This document shows positions 1 through 6,719 of a DNA stretch of 10,912 bases, in pieces. This DNA comes from Deferribacteraceae bacterium (lineage in GTDB: Bacteria; Chrysiogenota; Deferribacteres; Deferribacterales; JAISNW01), in assembly GCA_031285415.1 (NCBI GenBank), contig JAITWF010000131.1:1-10912 (forward strand), given 5' to 3'. Made by a program: the position numbers and the translations under genes. The notes below the pieces were generated by a model that saw only the letters and a list, made by a program, of their open reading frames with translations, had not been told where the DNA came from and did not search any database. Position 1 is the first letter of the stretch; the number at the start of each line of letters is the position of its first letter.

Positions 1-168
1 ACAGACCAAGCCTCTCCCCTCCTTCACCATAAAGTTTATAGCCTCTGGAGTGGCAAACTCGGCTGCACACATAAGATCGCCCTCGTTCTCACGATCTTCA
101 TCATCCACAAGGATGATCATGCGTCCATTCTTTATCTCTTCGATAGCCTCTAAAACTGTTGCCCTCAT
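1..168 (-). CDS. ribB: 3,4-dihydroxy-2-butanone 4-phosphate synthase, N-terminal part (RibB or RibBA), runs off the window
   Basis: Only the first 56 codons are present. The family converts ribulose 5-phosphate to 3,4-dihydroxy-2-butanone 4-phosphate and formate, supplying the four-carbon unit for the riboflavin xylene ring. The visible protein starts MRATVLEAIEEIKNG and carries the acidic signature VDDEDRENEGDLM at residues 21-33, whose Asp/Glu/Arg residues are the conserved metal and substrate site. The ATG overlaps the ribE stop as ATGA, and a GAGGAG ribosome site lies 5 nt upstream inside the ribE end. I cannot tell whether a GTP cyclohydrolase II domain follows (RibBA) because the C-terminal part is outside the window. 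The family call itself is secure. Confidence 0.93.
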   Translation of the reverse strand, partial: MRATVLEAIEEIKNGRMIILVDDEDRENEGDLMCAAEFATPEAINFMVKEGRGLVC

Positions 169-785
169 AAATTCTCCTCGATCAGTTTTAGTAGTCTATC
201 CTCTTTCCCGATATAATTCAACTGTTTCTCAAGATATCGTGCGATAAGGTCGACTTCAATATTTACAAGGTCTCCTGTATGCAAAGTAGCTAGATTGGTG
301 TTTTTATAGGTATGTGGGATGACGGCGATCGAGATAGAATTTGCGTCATCCTCCGCCACAGTAAGGCTGATCCCATCGACTGTGATCGACCCCTTCTCCG
401 CCACAAATTTGCGAATCCTCTCTGGAAGCTCTATCCGTAGCCAGTTGAAGCCGTCTCTGCCTGATAGCTCAAGAATCGTGCCTGTGGCGTCTACATGCCC
501 CTGCACGATATGTCCGCCGAATCTGCCACCACTTTGCATTGCCCTCTCTAGGTTTACTAAAGAGCCTGCGGATAGACGGCTTAGCGACGTTCTTCTGAAC
601 GACTCCTCTGATATATCAGCCTGAAAACTCGTAGCGGTAAAGGCTGTAGCGGTGAGGCATACACCGTTGACGGCTATCGAATCGCCGAGTTTAATATCCG
701 ATAGCACCACCTTGGCGGCGATCTCGATACCCTTACTGGTAAGCCGTTTGACTGTGCCTAGCTCCTCGATTATCCCTGTGAACAT
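165..785 (-). CDS. ribE: Riboflavin synthase (alpha subunit type)
   Basis: This enzyme dismutates two 6,7-dimethyl-8-ribityllumazine molecules to riboflavin plus the pyrimidine precursor, in the cytoplasm. The 206 residues match the usual length of about 200-220. Two tandem lumazine-binding domains are visible. The first opens with MFTGIIEELG and has VNGVCLTAT (39-47) and GGHIVQGHVD (90-99). The second repeats the pattern with VDGISLTV (136-143), followed by HTYKNTNL and a closing VNIEVDLIARYLEKQ. The start overlaps the ribD end by 16 bp and the stop overlaps the ribB start (ATGA), so translation is probably coupled. The symbol ribE follows the E. coli-type naming (ribC in some species). No key residue appears to be missing. 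Confidence 0.96.
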   Translation of the reverse strand: MFTGIIEELGTVKRLTSKGIEIAAKVVLSDIKLGDSIAVNGVCLTATAFTATSFQADISEESFRRTSLSRLSAGSLVNLERAMQSGGRFGGHIVQGHVDATGTILELSGRDGFNWLRIELPERIRKFVAEKGSITVDGISLTVAEDDANSISIAVIPHTYKNTNLATLHTGDLVNIEVDLIARYLEKQLNYIGKEDRLLKLIEENL

Positions 786-1870
786 GCTATTGCTCCATAC
801 CCCTTCAGCTTTCCAGCGATCATTATATCCTCGCCTACTCGCTCGATGGTCATCTCTTTGATCCGCTCCGCCTCGGCTAGCGTCGATAGCCCCACGCCGG
901 CGAACGTCCCCTTCGCCCCCTCACCGCCGATTATAATCGGTGCGACGAAGATCACGACAGCGTCCACAAGCTTCGCATCCATAAACGCCCCAAAGATCGT
1001 ACTGCCCCCCTCAACGAAGACGTTCATCATCTTCATCTCGCCGATCTTCTTGAGTAGGTCTAGTAGATCAGTATAGAAAACAACCTCTACGCCGTGGCTT
1101 CTAAGCGCTGCCGCCTTCGCCGCATCTGCCGCAAACGATGTGAATACGATCGTGCGCACCTCTCGAGCCGTCTGCACAAGTTTTGAGCTTAATGGAATCT
1201 TGCACGACCGATCCAGCACACCCCTTGCAGGGTGTCTATCAGTAGGGATAAGGCGAACTGTCAGCTCTGGATCATCTGCCAGCACCGTGTTTATCCCCAC
1301 AAGCACTATATCGGAATATTTGCGAAGTTCATGCACCTTTGTGCGAGATTCGATCCCTGTGATCCACTTGCTCTCACCCGAAAATGTAGCGATCTTGCCG
1401 TCGATACTCTGGGCGATCTTCATCGTAACGTAAGGGAGGTCTGTAGTGATATATTTTGTGAAATCTTCGATTAGATTGGCGCATTCGGTTGCAAGTATGC
1501 CAGAGACAACCTCTATCCCTGCCTCTTGAAGCACCCTGATACCGTTCCCTGCATGCTTTCTATTATGGTCGATCACGCCGATAAAGACTCGCTTTATGCC
1601 AGCGTTTATAATGGCAACGCTACACGGCGGTGTTTTGCCGTATGAGGTACACGGCTCGAGTGTGACGTAAAGGTCTGCCCCTTTGGCGTTTGAGCCAGCC
1701 ATAGCAAGGGCGTTTACCTCAGCGTGCGCCTGCCCATAGGCCTGGTGCCACCCCTCGCCCACTATCTCGCCATTCTTTACAAGCACCGCCCCTACGCAGG
1801 GGTTTGTGCGAGTGTATCCTCTGCCTCGGAGGGCTAGATCGATAGCCCTCTGCATAAACCGTTCACTCAT
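770..1870 (-). CDS. ribD: Bifunctional diaminohydroxyphosphoribosylaminopyrimidine deaminase / 5-amino-6-(5-phosphoribosylamino)uracil reductase
   Basis: RibD performs the second and third steps of riboflavin synthesis: zinc-dependent deamination of the pyrimidine, then NADPH-dependent reduction of the ribosyl chain. The 366 residues match the fused two-domain form. The N-terminal deaminase domain has TNPCVGAVLV (22-31), the HAE motif (H49, E51) and LEPCTSYGKTPPC (71-83), giving zinc ligands H49, C74 and C83. The reductase domain begins near residue 146 (YVTMKIAQSIDGKIA) and includes GINTVLADDPELTVR (192-206) and FVEGGSTIFGAF (285-296). The segment after the zinc site reads DHNRKHAGNG where I would expect something close to DPNPKVAGKG, a mild divergence. 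The ATG overlaps the plsY stop as ATGA, so it is probably cotranslated with plsY and ribE. Confidence 0.97.
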   Translation of the reverse strand: MSERFMQRAIDLALRGRGYTRTNPCVGAVLVKNGEIVGEGWHQAYGQAHAEVNALAMAGSNAKGADLYVTLEPCTSYGKTPPCSVAIINAGIKRVFIGVIDHNRKHAGNGIRVLQEAGIEVVSGILATECANLIEDFTKYITTDLPYVTMKIAQSIDGKIATFSGESKWITGIESRTKVHELRKYSDIVLVGINTVLADDPELTVRLIPTDRHPARGVLDRSCKIPLSSKLVQTAREVRTIVFTSFAADAAKAAALRSHGVEVVFYTDLLDLLKKIGEMKMMNVFVEGGSTIFGAFMDAKLVDAVVIFVAPIIIGGEGAKGTFAGVGLSTLAEAERIKEMTIERVGEDIMIAGKLKGYGAIACSQG

Positions 1871-2472
1871 CTTTTAAACTTTACTTTATTTTCGTTGCCA
1901 GCGATTATGCGGCTGACGTTCGAGCGATGTTTATAGATCACAAATGCAGCGAGTATCCATGTGAATACCCATAATATAGGTGTAGCATTGTATAAAAATA
2001 CCACCGCTACAGATAATACTACCGCCGCAACGATAGAACCGAGCGACACCATACGAAAGGCGAGTAGTAGTATTATAAATGCAACTATTGCAACCGCTAC
2101 AGCCATCGGCGCCAGCGCAAGGAACGCTCCAAGCCCTGTTGCGACCCCCTTACCACCTTTAAAATCAAGGAAGATCGGGAATGTATGCCCCAAGATTAGG
2201 GCGCAAGCGGATAGAAGGATAACGTTCATATTAACGCCGATTATAGTTAATACGAAGAGCGGCAGGAACCCCTTGAGTGCGTCTAAGATAAGCACCACAA
2301 TGAATCCCCACTTGCTGCCGATAGCTCTGCCAGCGTTCGTTGCGCCGACGTTGCCAGAGCCGAATGTGCGGATATCGATCCCCTTCACCATCTTTACAAA
2401 CAAGTATGCAGTAGGGATAGAGCCAATTAGATAGCAGATCGCTATTGGAAGTATTGCGAATATTATAGTCAT
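1867..2472 (-). CDS. plsY: Acyl-phosphate:glycerol-3-phosphate acyltransferase PlsY
   Basis: PlsY is an integral inner-membrane enzyme that transfers an acyl chain from acyl-phosphate to the 1-position of glycerol 3-phosphate, giving lysophosphatidate. The 201-residue length is typical. Family motifs are visible: GSIPTAYL (17-24), the phosphate-binding FGSGNVGATNAGR (37-49), DALKG (64-68), and FKGGKGVATGLG (104-115). The rest is hydrophobic, with about five membrane spans, and a terminal KHRSNVSRIIAG (181-192) resembles the usual RH-N-R-G ending. The start overlaps the pgsA stop (TAATG) and the stop overlaps the ribD start (ATGA). Its position right after pgsA places two phospholipid genes together. 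A partner PlsX would have to be elsewhere. Confidence 0.97.
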   Translation of the reverse strand: MTIIFAILPIAICYLIGSIPTAYLFVKMVKGIDIRTFGSGNVGATNAGRAIGSKWGFIVVLILDALKGFLPLFVLTIIGVNMNVILLSACALILGHTFPIFLDFKGGKGVATGLGAFLALAPMAVAVAIVAFIILLLAFRMVSLGSIVAAVVLSVAVVFLYNATPILWVFTWILAAFVIYKHRSNVSRIIAGNENKVKFKR

Positions 2473-3062
2473 TAGTTGCTACTCTTTAAAAATCTGAAAT
2501 ACTGTCTATAGTAAACTATTCCAGAGAAGATTGACGCCACAAGGGCAATATATATAAGTATCGTGCCGATAAGGTGTGCTGGGATTGCAATTCCACTAGC
2601 GTGCAATGTCGAGATACCGAACGCTGGGTATAGCGAGAGCGTATCGCCAAACATTAAGAAGCTAAGCGCAAAGATCTGAATGAGCGTCTTGAGCTTCCCC
2701 CATGGACCAGCGGCGATAACGGTGCCAGCAGCGGCAGCGATACTGCGCAAAGCGTCCACGGCAAAATCTCTAAAGAGCATAGCCATAGCGATCCAGGCGA
2801 CAAGCCTATCGGCATCTACAAGTGCTATCATAGCCGTCGCCACCAGAATCTTATCGGCAACCGGATCCATTATCTTACCAAGATTCGTCACTAGCTTATA
2901 TTTGCGAGCTAAATAGCCATCTAATATATCGGTCAGCGCAGCGGCAACAAATAGTACAAGTGCGATCTGATTGGCATATTGGAGATCACTGTAAAACACT
3001 GCTAAATATGCAGGAACCATCAGAATACGCAAGATAGTCAGCAGATTTGGCAAGTTTAGCAT
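2472..3062 (-). CDS. pgsA: CDP-diacylglycerol--glycerol-3-phosphate 3-phosphatidyltransferase
   Basis: PgsA condenses CDP-diacylglycerol with glycerol 3-phosphate to make phosphatidylglycerol phosphate, the committed step to phosphatidylglycerol and cardiolipin, in the inner membrane. The 196-residue length is typical. The CDP-alcohol phosphotransferase signature is complete: D45, D48-G49, A52-R53, G62, D66 and D70, with the spacing of the family (D-x2-DG-x2-AR-x8-G-x3-D-x3-D). The N-terminus MLNLPNLLTILRIL matches the usual PNxLTxxR opening, which also supports the start. Several hydrophobic spans follow. The ATG overlaps the greA stop as TAATG. Phosphatidylserine synthase shares the same signature but usually lacks this opening, so PgsA is preferred. 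Confidence 0.94.
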   Translation of the reverse strand: MLNLPNLLTILRILMVPAYLAVFYSDLQYANQIALVLFVAAALTDILDGYLARKYKLVTNLGKIMDPVADKILVATAMIALVDADRLVAWIAMAMLFRDFAVDALRSIAAAAGTVIAAGPWGKLKTLIQIFALSFLMFGDTLSLYPAFGISTLHASGIAIPAHLIGTILIYIALVASIFSGIVYYRQYFRFLKSSN

Positions 3063-3532
3063 TAGAACGTTACCTTTATAATCTCATATTCGATATCGCC
3101 GCTAGGTGCCTGTACGATAGCCTCATCGCCAGCTTTTTTGCCGATAATAGCCCTTGATAGTGGCGACAGGATCGACACTTTACCCACAGAGATATCAGCC
3201 TCATCAGGCCCCACGATAGTATACACCCTCTTTTCGCTGGTATCGATATTCTCAAGCTCTACGGTTGCGCCAAACATGATCTTATCGCCAGACATATTGG
3301 TGATATCGATCACGTCGAAGCGAGGAATCTTTGACTCCAGCTCTGCTATACGTGCCTCGATAAGCCCTTGGCGCTCCTTTGCAGAGTCGTACTCGGCATT
3401 TTCACTAAGGTCGCCGTGGCTTCTCGCCTCCTGGATCGCTTCGATAATCTCACGTCTATCAACGGTTCTTAATCGTTCTAACTCTGCTTTTAGTTTGTTG
3501 AAACCCTCTGGCGTTATAGGTATATTATCCAT
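3062..3532 (-). CDS. greA: Transcription elongation factor GreA
   Basis: GreA enters the RNA polymerase secondary channel and stimulates cleavage of backtracked transcripts. The 156 residues match the family (about 155-160). Residues 1-75 form the coiled-coil domain. Its tip motif HGDLSENAEYDSAKERQ (39-55) carries the acidic D41 and E44 that assist catalysis. The C-terminal FKBP-like domain shows the usual ISVGKVSILSPLSRAIIGKK run (residues 114-133) and ends in a GDIEYEI strand. An AGGAGA ribosome site lies inside the 3' end of xseA about 8 nt before the ATG, and only five bases separate the two genes. GreB is the alternative, but length and sequence fit GreA better. Confidence 0.96.
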   Translation of the reverse strand: MDNIPITPEGFNKLKAELERLRTVDRREIIEAIQEARSHGDLSENAEYDSAKERQGLIEARIAELESKIPRFDVIDITNMSGDKIMFGATVELENIDTSEKRVYTIVGPDEADISVGKVSILSPLSRAIIGKKAGDEAIVQAPSGDIEYEIIKVTF

Positions 3533-3537
3533 TATCT

Positions 3538-4740
3538 CTATCTCCTAGATTTTTTTCCAGTTACAAAAGTATTTATAATTCCATCTTTCATCTTAATATT
3601 CAGCTCAGTATCAAGTGCCACCTGCGCAATGCTAGAGACCACTTCACCATCCTTTGTAGAGATACTTGCGTACCCTAGCTCTAGAAGCCGATCGGGATTA
3701 TTCATCTCTAGCCCTCTCGTGAGCAGGTCTAGTTTATGCCGCCTTTCAGTGGTAAACACCCTGATCTGCTGCCGCAACTTGGCATTTGCAGCCTGAAAAC
3801 GAAACCGTTCTCGTTGCAAAAAATTTGCTGGCCCAAACGCCAGCACCTTTGTCGATAGCTTATCGAGGGATAGATTAGCATGTTCTATACGCCAACGCAA
3901 CAGGCTAAATATGCGACTATGCCAAAAGCCTATATTTACAGCAGTTTGTTTAAATTTTACAGAGATCCGCTCCGCCGCCGCCGTTGGTGTTGCCACTCGC
4001 AGATCTGCCACGAAATCACAGATCGTAATATCCTGCTCATGCCCAATAGCCGATATTGTAGGGATCTTTGCCCCCTTCAATGCACGAGCAACGACCTCCT
4101 CATTAAATACAGCCAGATCCTCTGGTGAACCGCCACCCCTCGTCAGTACCAGCAGGTCGTACAGATCATCACGCCTACCAGCCTGATTGATCACCTGCGC
4201 TATCTTAGGGGCGTAATCTCTACCCTGCACAGGGATAGTCCAGAGGTCTATATGGAATAGCCCTCCAGCGTTGCGAGCCGTTACGATAAAATCTCTCACC
4301 GCCGCCCCAGTAGCGGCTGTCAGCAGTGCAATCCGTTTCGGGTATGGAGGAATCGCCCTCTTTGTGGCAGGGTCGAATAACCCCTCCGCCTCGAGGCGTT
4401 TCTTCGTCTCCTCAAAGCGTTTCCAGAGGTCCCCCTCTTCGGTATACTCCACCTTGCGCACCATTAGCTGATATGTGCCATCTGGCGGATATAGCTGCAA
4501 CTCCCCTATAGCGTTCACTTTATCGCCATTTTTAGGAATAAATGAATCTCTGCGAACCGCATTGCGAAAGAGTACCGCCTTTAGCCTATTCCCCTCATCC
4601 TTTAGAGAGAAGTAGTAGTGACCGCCAGCCGATTTAAAGCTCTCCGCCACCTCGCCTGTCACCATAATGTTGCCAGGGAAGCTCCTCTCGATCGTCTTCT
4701 TGAGGAGATCTGTTAGTTCAGCGACTTGGTACTTTTGCAT
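3538..4740 (-). CDS. xseA: Exodeoxyribonuclease VII large subunit
   Basis: XseA is the catalytic subunit of exonuclease VII, which degrades single-stranded DNA from both ends and acts in repair. The N-terminal OB-fold (about 1-100) reads YQVAELTDLLKKTIE, then GGHYYFSLKDE and a VLFRNA strand. The catalytic core carries PKRIALLTAATGAAVRDF (134-151), VLTRGGGSPEDLAVFNEE (198-215) and AIGHEQDITICDFVADLR (231-248), followed by ATPTAAAE. A helical region of about 100 residues and a short beta tail (GYASISTKDG) close the protein. At 400 residues it is somewhat shorter than the roughly 450 common in the family, probably through a shorter coiled coil. No xseB is visible in the window. The first 23 bp overlap the FtsB/DivIC-like gene. 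Confidence 0.96.
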   Translation of the reverse strand: MQKYQVAELTDLLKKTIERSFPGNIMVTGEVAESFKSAGGHYYFSLKDEGNRLKAVLFRNAVRRDSFIPKNGDKVNAIGELQLYPPDGTYQLMVRKVEYTEEGDLWKRFEETKKRLEAEGLFDPATKRAIPPYPKRIALLTAATGAAVRDFIVTARNAGGLFHIDLWTIPVQGRDYAPKIAQVINQAGRRDDLYDLLVLTRGGGSPEDLAVFNEEVVARALKGAKIPTISAIGHEQDITICDFVADLRVATPTAAAERISVKFKQTAVNIGFWHSRIFSLLRWRIEHANLSLDKLSTKVLAFGPANFLQRERFRFQAANAKLRQQIRVFTTERRHKLDLLTRGLEMNNPDRLLELGYASISTKDGEVVSSIAQVALDTELNIKMKDGIINTFVTGKKSRR

Positions 4741-5005
4741 CGTCTGGCAATATATACTGATCTTCGTCTGGCATCTGCAAGCCCAGCTCTCTACGGATTA
4801 CGTAATCTAAATATTCGTTATCAGTCTTTAAGAGGTCAAGCTCTCGTTGCAGATAGAGGATCCGCTCGTCCATCAGCTGAATCTGCGCCTCATACTCCTT
4901 CTGAATCTCCTTCATCTCCCCATATTTCAGCACGCCATTATACCCAAAGATCAGGTATAGCACCATCAGGGATAGCCCAACCGCATAGAATATCGTTATC
5001 TTCAT
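4718..5005 (-). CDS. FtsB/DivIC-like septum formation initiator protein
   Basis: This is a 95-residue small bitopic membrane protein. Residues 3-22 form one transmembrane helix (hydrophobic, ending LYLIFGYNG). Residues about 27-65 have charged, heptad-like spacing (MKEIQKEYEAQIQLMDERI and onward) typical of a coiled coil. The protein closes with VIRRELGLQMPDEDQYIL (69-86), which matches the conserved R-E-x-L-G-x-x-x-x-x-E-x-x-x tail of the FtsB/DivIC family. Family members join FtsL and FtsQ/DivIB in the divisome and help switch on septal peptidoglycan synthesis. The start codon overlaps the ddh stop as ATGA, and the end overlaps xseA by 23 bp. Topology and tail support the family strongly. 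Choosing between FtsB and DivIC is not possible from one sequence. Confidence 0.85.
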   Translation of the reverse strand: MKITIFYAVGLSLMVLYLIFGYNGVLKYGEMKEIQKEYEAQIQLMDERILYLQRELDLLKTDNEYLDYVIRRELGLQMPDEDQYILPDDAKVPSR

Positions 5006-5919
5006 ACAAGCTTCTCTATTATATTAAATCGCTCACCTGCAAGTAGATGTACAGGCGGCACATCGATCATCGTATACGCCCCTGCCGCCATTCTGGTGAC
5101 AGCTCTTGCGCAAGATACCAATATCTGCGAGGTAAGTGCAGGGTTATTTATCCGCATATCAAATTTAAACTGCTGATTCGACACAGAGCCGAAGCCGCCA
5201 GTTCGCTCAAGAAGCACGCCGTGAGAGGCGTCGGAGACAAACTCCAGAGCCTGACTATCCGCCACCTCGCACACCTGCAACGGATCGTGCGCAAAGTAGT
5301 TGTCCGCCTTTATCCGCTCGGTAACGGCAGATAACGTCTCGCCACTCTCTAAAACCACGTATACAAGGCGAGAGTGCCTACCGCCACCCATAGGGATAGT
5401 GATCGATACAGCGTCCTTAACGCCCTTTATAGCTTTAGCCGCCACAGAATGCCCCATCGACCTACCTCTACCGAAGTTTGTAAAGGTGGTGCCGACCGGC
5501 GCCATAGCCTCAAAGTACGCCCTCAATACAGAGTCTGTGCCAGGATCCCAGCCAGCGGAGATAATTGAGGCTCTATTCGCCTTTATTGCGAATTCGTGTA
5601 CCCTTTTGACTGTTGACGAGATCTCAGAGTGGATATCGAAACTATCTACGGTATTGTACCCTCTCGATAGATAAAACTCCGCCTCCTCGCACACTTTGCG
5701 AGAGGGGCAGCAGAGGATCATCACGTCAGGTTTGCCGACAGCCCTCTCCATACTCTCTGCGCTATCAAAATCTGGCACACCACGCAGATCGAGCTGCCTT
5801 GTGCCTAGCGACTCGGGGCGACGTATCACACCGACGCACTGCATATCTGTAGTACTTTCGAGTGCCTCTATTGCATATTTACCTAAATTGCCTAGTCCGC
5901 TAACGGCTACATTTATCAA
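5002..5919 (-). CDS. ddh: meso-Diaminopimelate D-dehydrogenase
   Basis: This enzyme interconverts tetrahydrodipicolinate plus ammonia with meso-diaminopimelate using NADP(H), a one-step route to the peptidoglycan and lysine precursor. I choose a TTG start at 5919, giving 305 residues. It is preceded by AAGGAG with 6 nt spacing and puts the Rossmann motif GLGNLG at residues 8-13, as in the family. The longer in-frame ATG (5997) would add 26 residues translated from a palindromic repeat and is rejected. Other landmarks are VDSFDIHSEI (91-100), SAGWDPGTDSVLRA (121-134), NFGRGRSMGHSVA (148-160) and the late NNPALTSQILVSCARA (258-273). The TNFG-x-G-x-SMGH form resembles, from memory, the Symbiobacterium-type (type II) enzyme more than the Corynebacterium type. 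It heads the tightly overlapped block. Confidence 0.9.
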   Translation of the reverse strand: MINVAVSGLGNLGKYAIEALESTTDMQCVGVIRRPESLGTRQLDLRGVPDFDSAESMERAVGKPDVMILCCPSRKVCEEAEFYLSRGYNTVDSFDIHSEISSTVKRVHEFAIKANRASIISAGWDPGTDSVLRAYFEAMAPVGTTFTNFGRGRSMGHSVAAKAIKGVKDAVSITIPMGGGRHSRLVYVVLESGETLSAVTERIKADNYFAHDPLQVCEVADSQALEFVSDASHGVLLERTGGFGSVSNQQFKFDMRINNPALTSQILVSCARAVTRMAAGAYTMIDVPPVHLLAGERFNIIEKLV

Positions 5920-5925
5920 AATGGA

Positions 5926-5931
5926 CTCCTT
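5926..5931 (-). promoter_or_regulatory. Ribosome binding site of ddh that fixes a TTG start
   Basis: On the minus strand the sequence reads AAGGAG, then six bases, then TTG-ATA-AAT. This strong Shine-Dalgarno match at ideal distance, together with the Rossmann strand beginning immediately (INVAVSGLGNLG), makes the TTG at 5919 the likely start. The upstream ATG inside the repeat is therefore unlikely. Confidence 0.75.
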
Positions 5932-5939
5932 ATTCCTTC

Positions 5940-6010
5940 CGTCACTGCGGCCTACGAGCCGCAGTCCAGTATTAATAGATTCTGGATTGCGGATCAAGTC
6001 CGCAATGACG
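5940..6010. repeat. Palindromic dispersed-repeat element (REP/MITE-like), about 71 bp
   Basis: The outer arms CGTCACTGCGG (5940-5950) and CCGCAATGACG (6000-6010) are inverted copies with one mismatch. Inner arms GCAGTCCAG (5961-5969) and CTGGATTGC (5982-5990) pair at 8 of 9 positions. Each half can also form its own perfect 8-bp hairpin: ACTGCGGC/GCCGCAGT (5944-5965, loop of 6) and ATTGCGGA/TCCGCAAT (5986-6006, loop of 5). CGTCATTGCGG...CCGCAATGACG palindromes are a recurrent class of dispersed intergenic repeat in several bacterial phyla, known from memory and often mistranslated as SDGRNKE-type peptides, as here. It sits between the lipoprotein stop and ddh. Whether it is multicopy in this genome cannot be seen from one window. 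Confidence 0.8.
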
Positions 6011-6021
6011 TGGCTAGATGG

Positions 6022-6648
6022 TTATTTAATTATCTTATCTACATTCGGATTCATATTGCAGTCGATCACTTCAGTGTGCGAGTAGTACCAATCCGCCTGC
6101 GCCTTCATATCATCTATAAACCGCTTGCCAGTAACGCTCTCTCGCCACGTATCGGCGGAGAATAGGTGCAGATACTGCTCCTTCTGAATCAACCGATCAA
6201 TCAATATCATATATACCGTATCGGGGCGTGTAAATTCGCCGACTACAGCCCTCAGATACAGCTCTTTATTCTTCTCTGCAAAGACAACAGCAGCGGATCT
6301 CTCGTCAAAATCCCCTGCTGGTGGGATATCGTACAGCTTGGCAGATTCGTCGTACTGATCAGAGATCGGTACGAGAGACCACCCTATATCTGGCGAAGTC
6401 GTGCTGCGCTTAAGTATCGTGATATCGTAGTACGGCTTTGCAGGCATTTTAATATTATGGATCGAGGTGGACTCCTCCTCCGTATTTGCGTACGTAGTAC
6501 CATTATACTCTACCATTTCAGGGAAAACAACCTGTATGCATGGATAGACGCTGTCCTGTAGCACATTATACGATACAGTCGGCTTCGGAATCGTTGTGCA
6601 TGCAGACATTAGTGCGACGGTTAATATAAAAAGTAACAGCTTGTACAT
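6022..6648 (-). CDS. Putative lipoprotein of unknown function
   Basis: I do not recognise the family. With the ATG at 6648 the product has 208 residues. It begins MYKLLLFILTVALMSACTT, a lipoprotein signal peptide with lysine at 3, a hydrophobic core, and a lipobox-like MSA-C with Cys17. Thr at +2 favours the outer membrane if Lol rules apply. The mature part is soluble, rich in Tyr, Asp and Glu, with no membrane span and no motif I can name. It has a DITILKRS strand and a C-terminal WYYSHTEVIDCNMNPNVDK segment containing another Cys. A GTG three bases earlier (6651) is possible, but the GAGG ribosome site (6658-6655) suits the ATG better, with 6 nt spacing. It is the first minus-strand gene after the divergent region and is separated from ddh by a palindromic repeat. 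Confidence 0.75.
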   Translation of the reverse strand: MYKLLLFILTVALMSACTTIPKPTVSYNVLQDSVYPCIQVVFPEMVEYNGTTYANTEEESTSIHNIKMPAKPYYDITILKRSTTSPDIGWSLVPISDQYDESAKLYDIPPAGDFDERSAAVVFAEKNKELYLRAVVGEFTRPDTVYMILIDRLIQKEQYLHLFSADTWRESVTGKRFIDDMKAQADWYYSHTEVIDCNMNPNVDKIIK

Positions 6649-6666
6649 CACTCACCTCTTAATATG

Positions 6667-6694
6667 ATTTTACAAGAAAAAAAATTTAAGTAAA
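6667..6694 (-). promoter_or_regulatory. Possible sigma70-type promoter for the lipoprotein gene in the divergent region
   Basis: On the minus strand, TTTACT (6694-6689) and TAAAAT (6672-6667) are separated by 16 bp of AT-rich sequence. They resemble -35 and -10 boxes (4/6 and 5/6 matches). The predicted transcript would start near 6660, directly at the AAGAGG ribosome site, so the leader would be very short. The whole 6652-6719 gap is AT-rich, includes an A8 run (6677-6684), and must also hold the plus-strand promoter, for which I see no convincing boxes. Confidence 0.3.
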
Positions 6695-6719
6695 TCCATT
6701 TTTTGCCGATAAGGGGAAT

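Noticed and set aside
1961..2434. Plus-strand open frame of 157 codons opposite plsY
   Set aside because: It is antisense to a clear PlsY with intact motifs and is low-complexity (Thr/Ala/Ile-rich), as expected for a shadow frame.
3138..3548. Plus-strand open frame of 136 codons opposite greA
   Set aside because: It is antisense to an intact GreA, Ser/Ile-rich, with no recognisable motif.
3538..4740. xseA considered truncated or missing its partner
   Set aside because: All catalytic motifs and the C-terminal tail are present. The shorter length fits a shorter coiled coil, and xseB is often encoded elsewhere.
5920..5997. ATG-initiated N-terminal extension of Ddh
   Set aside because: It is translated from a palindromic repeat, and a good ribosome site with a TTG start follows it directly before the Rossmann strand.
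5940..6010. Palindrome considered as an intrinsic terminator
   Set aside because: The stems are GC-rich, but neither direction shows a run of T after the hairpin, and the next gene starts close downstream.
5300..6085. Plus-strand open frames opposite ddh and the lipoprotein end
   Set aside because: They overlap real minus-strand genes and the repeat and have no family features.
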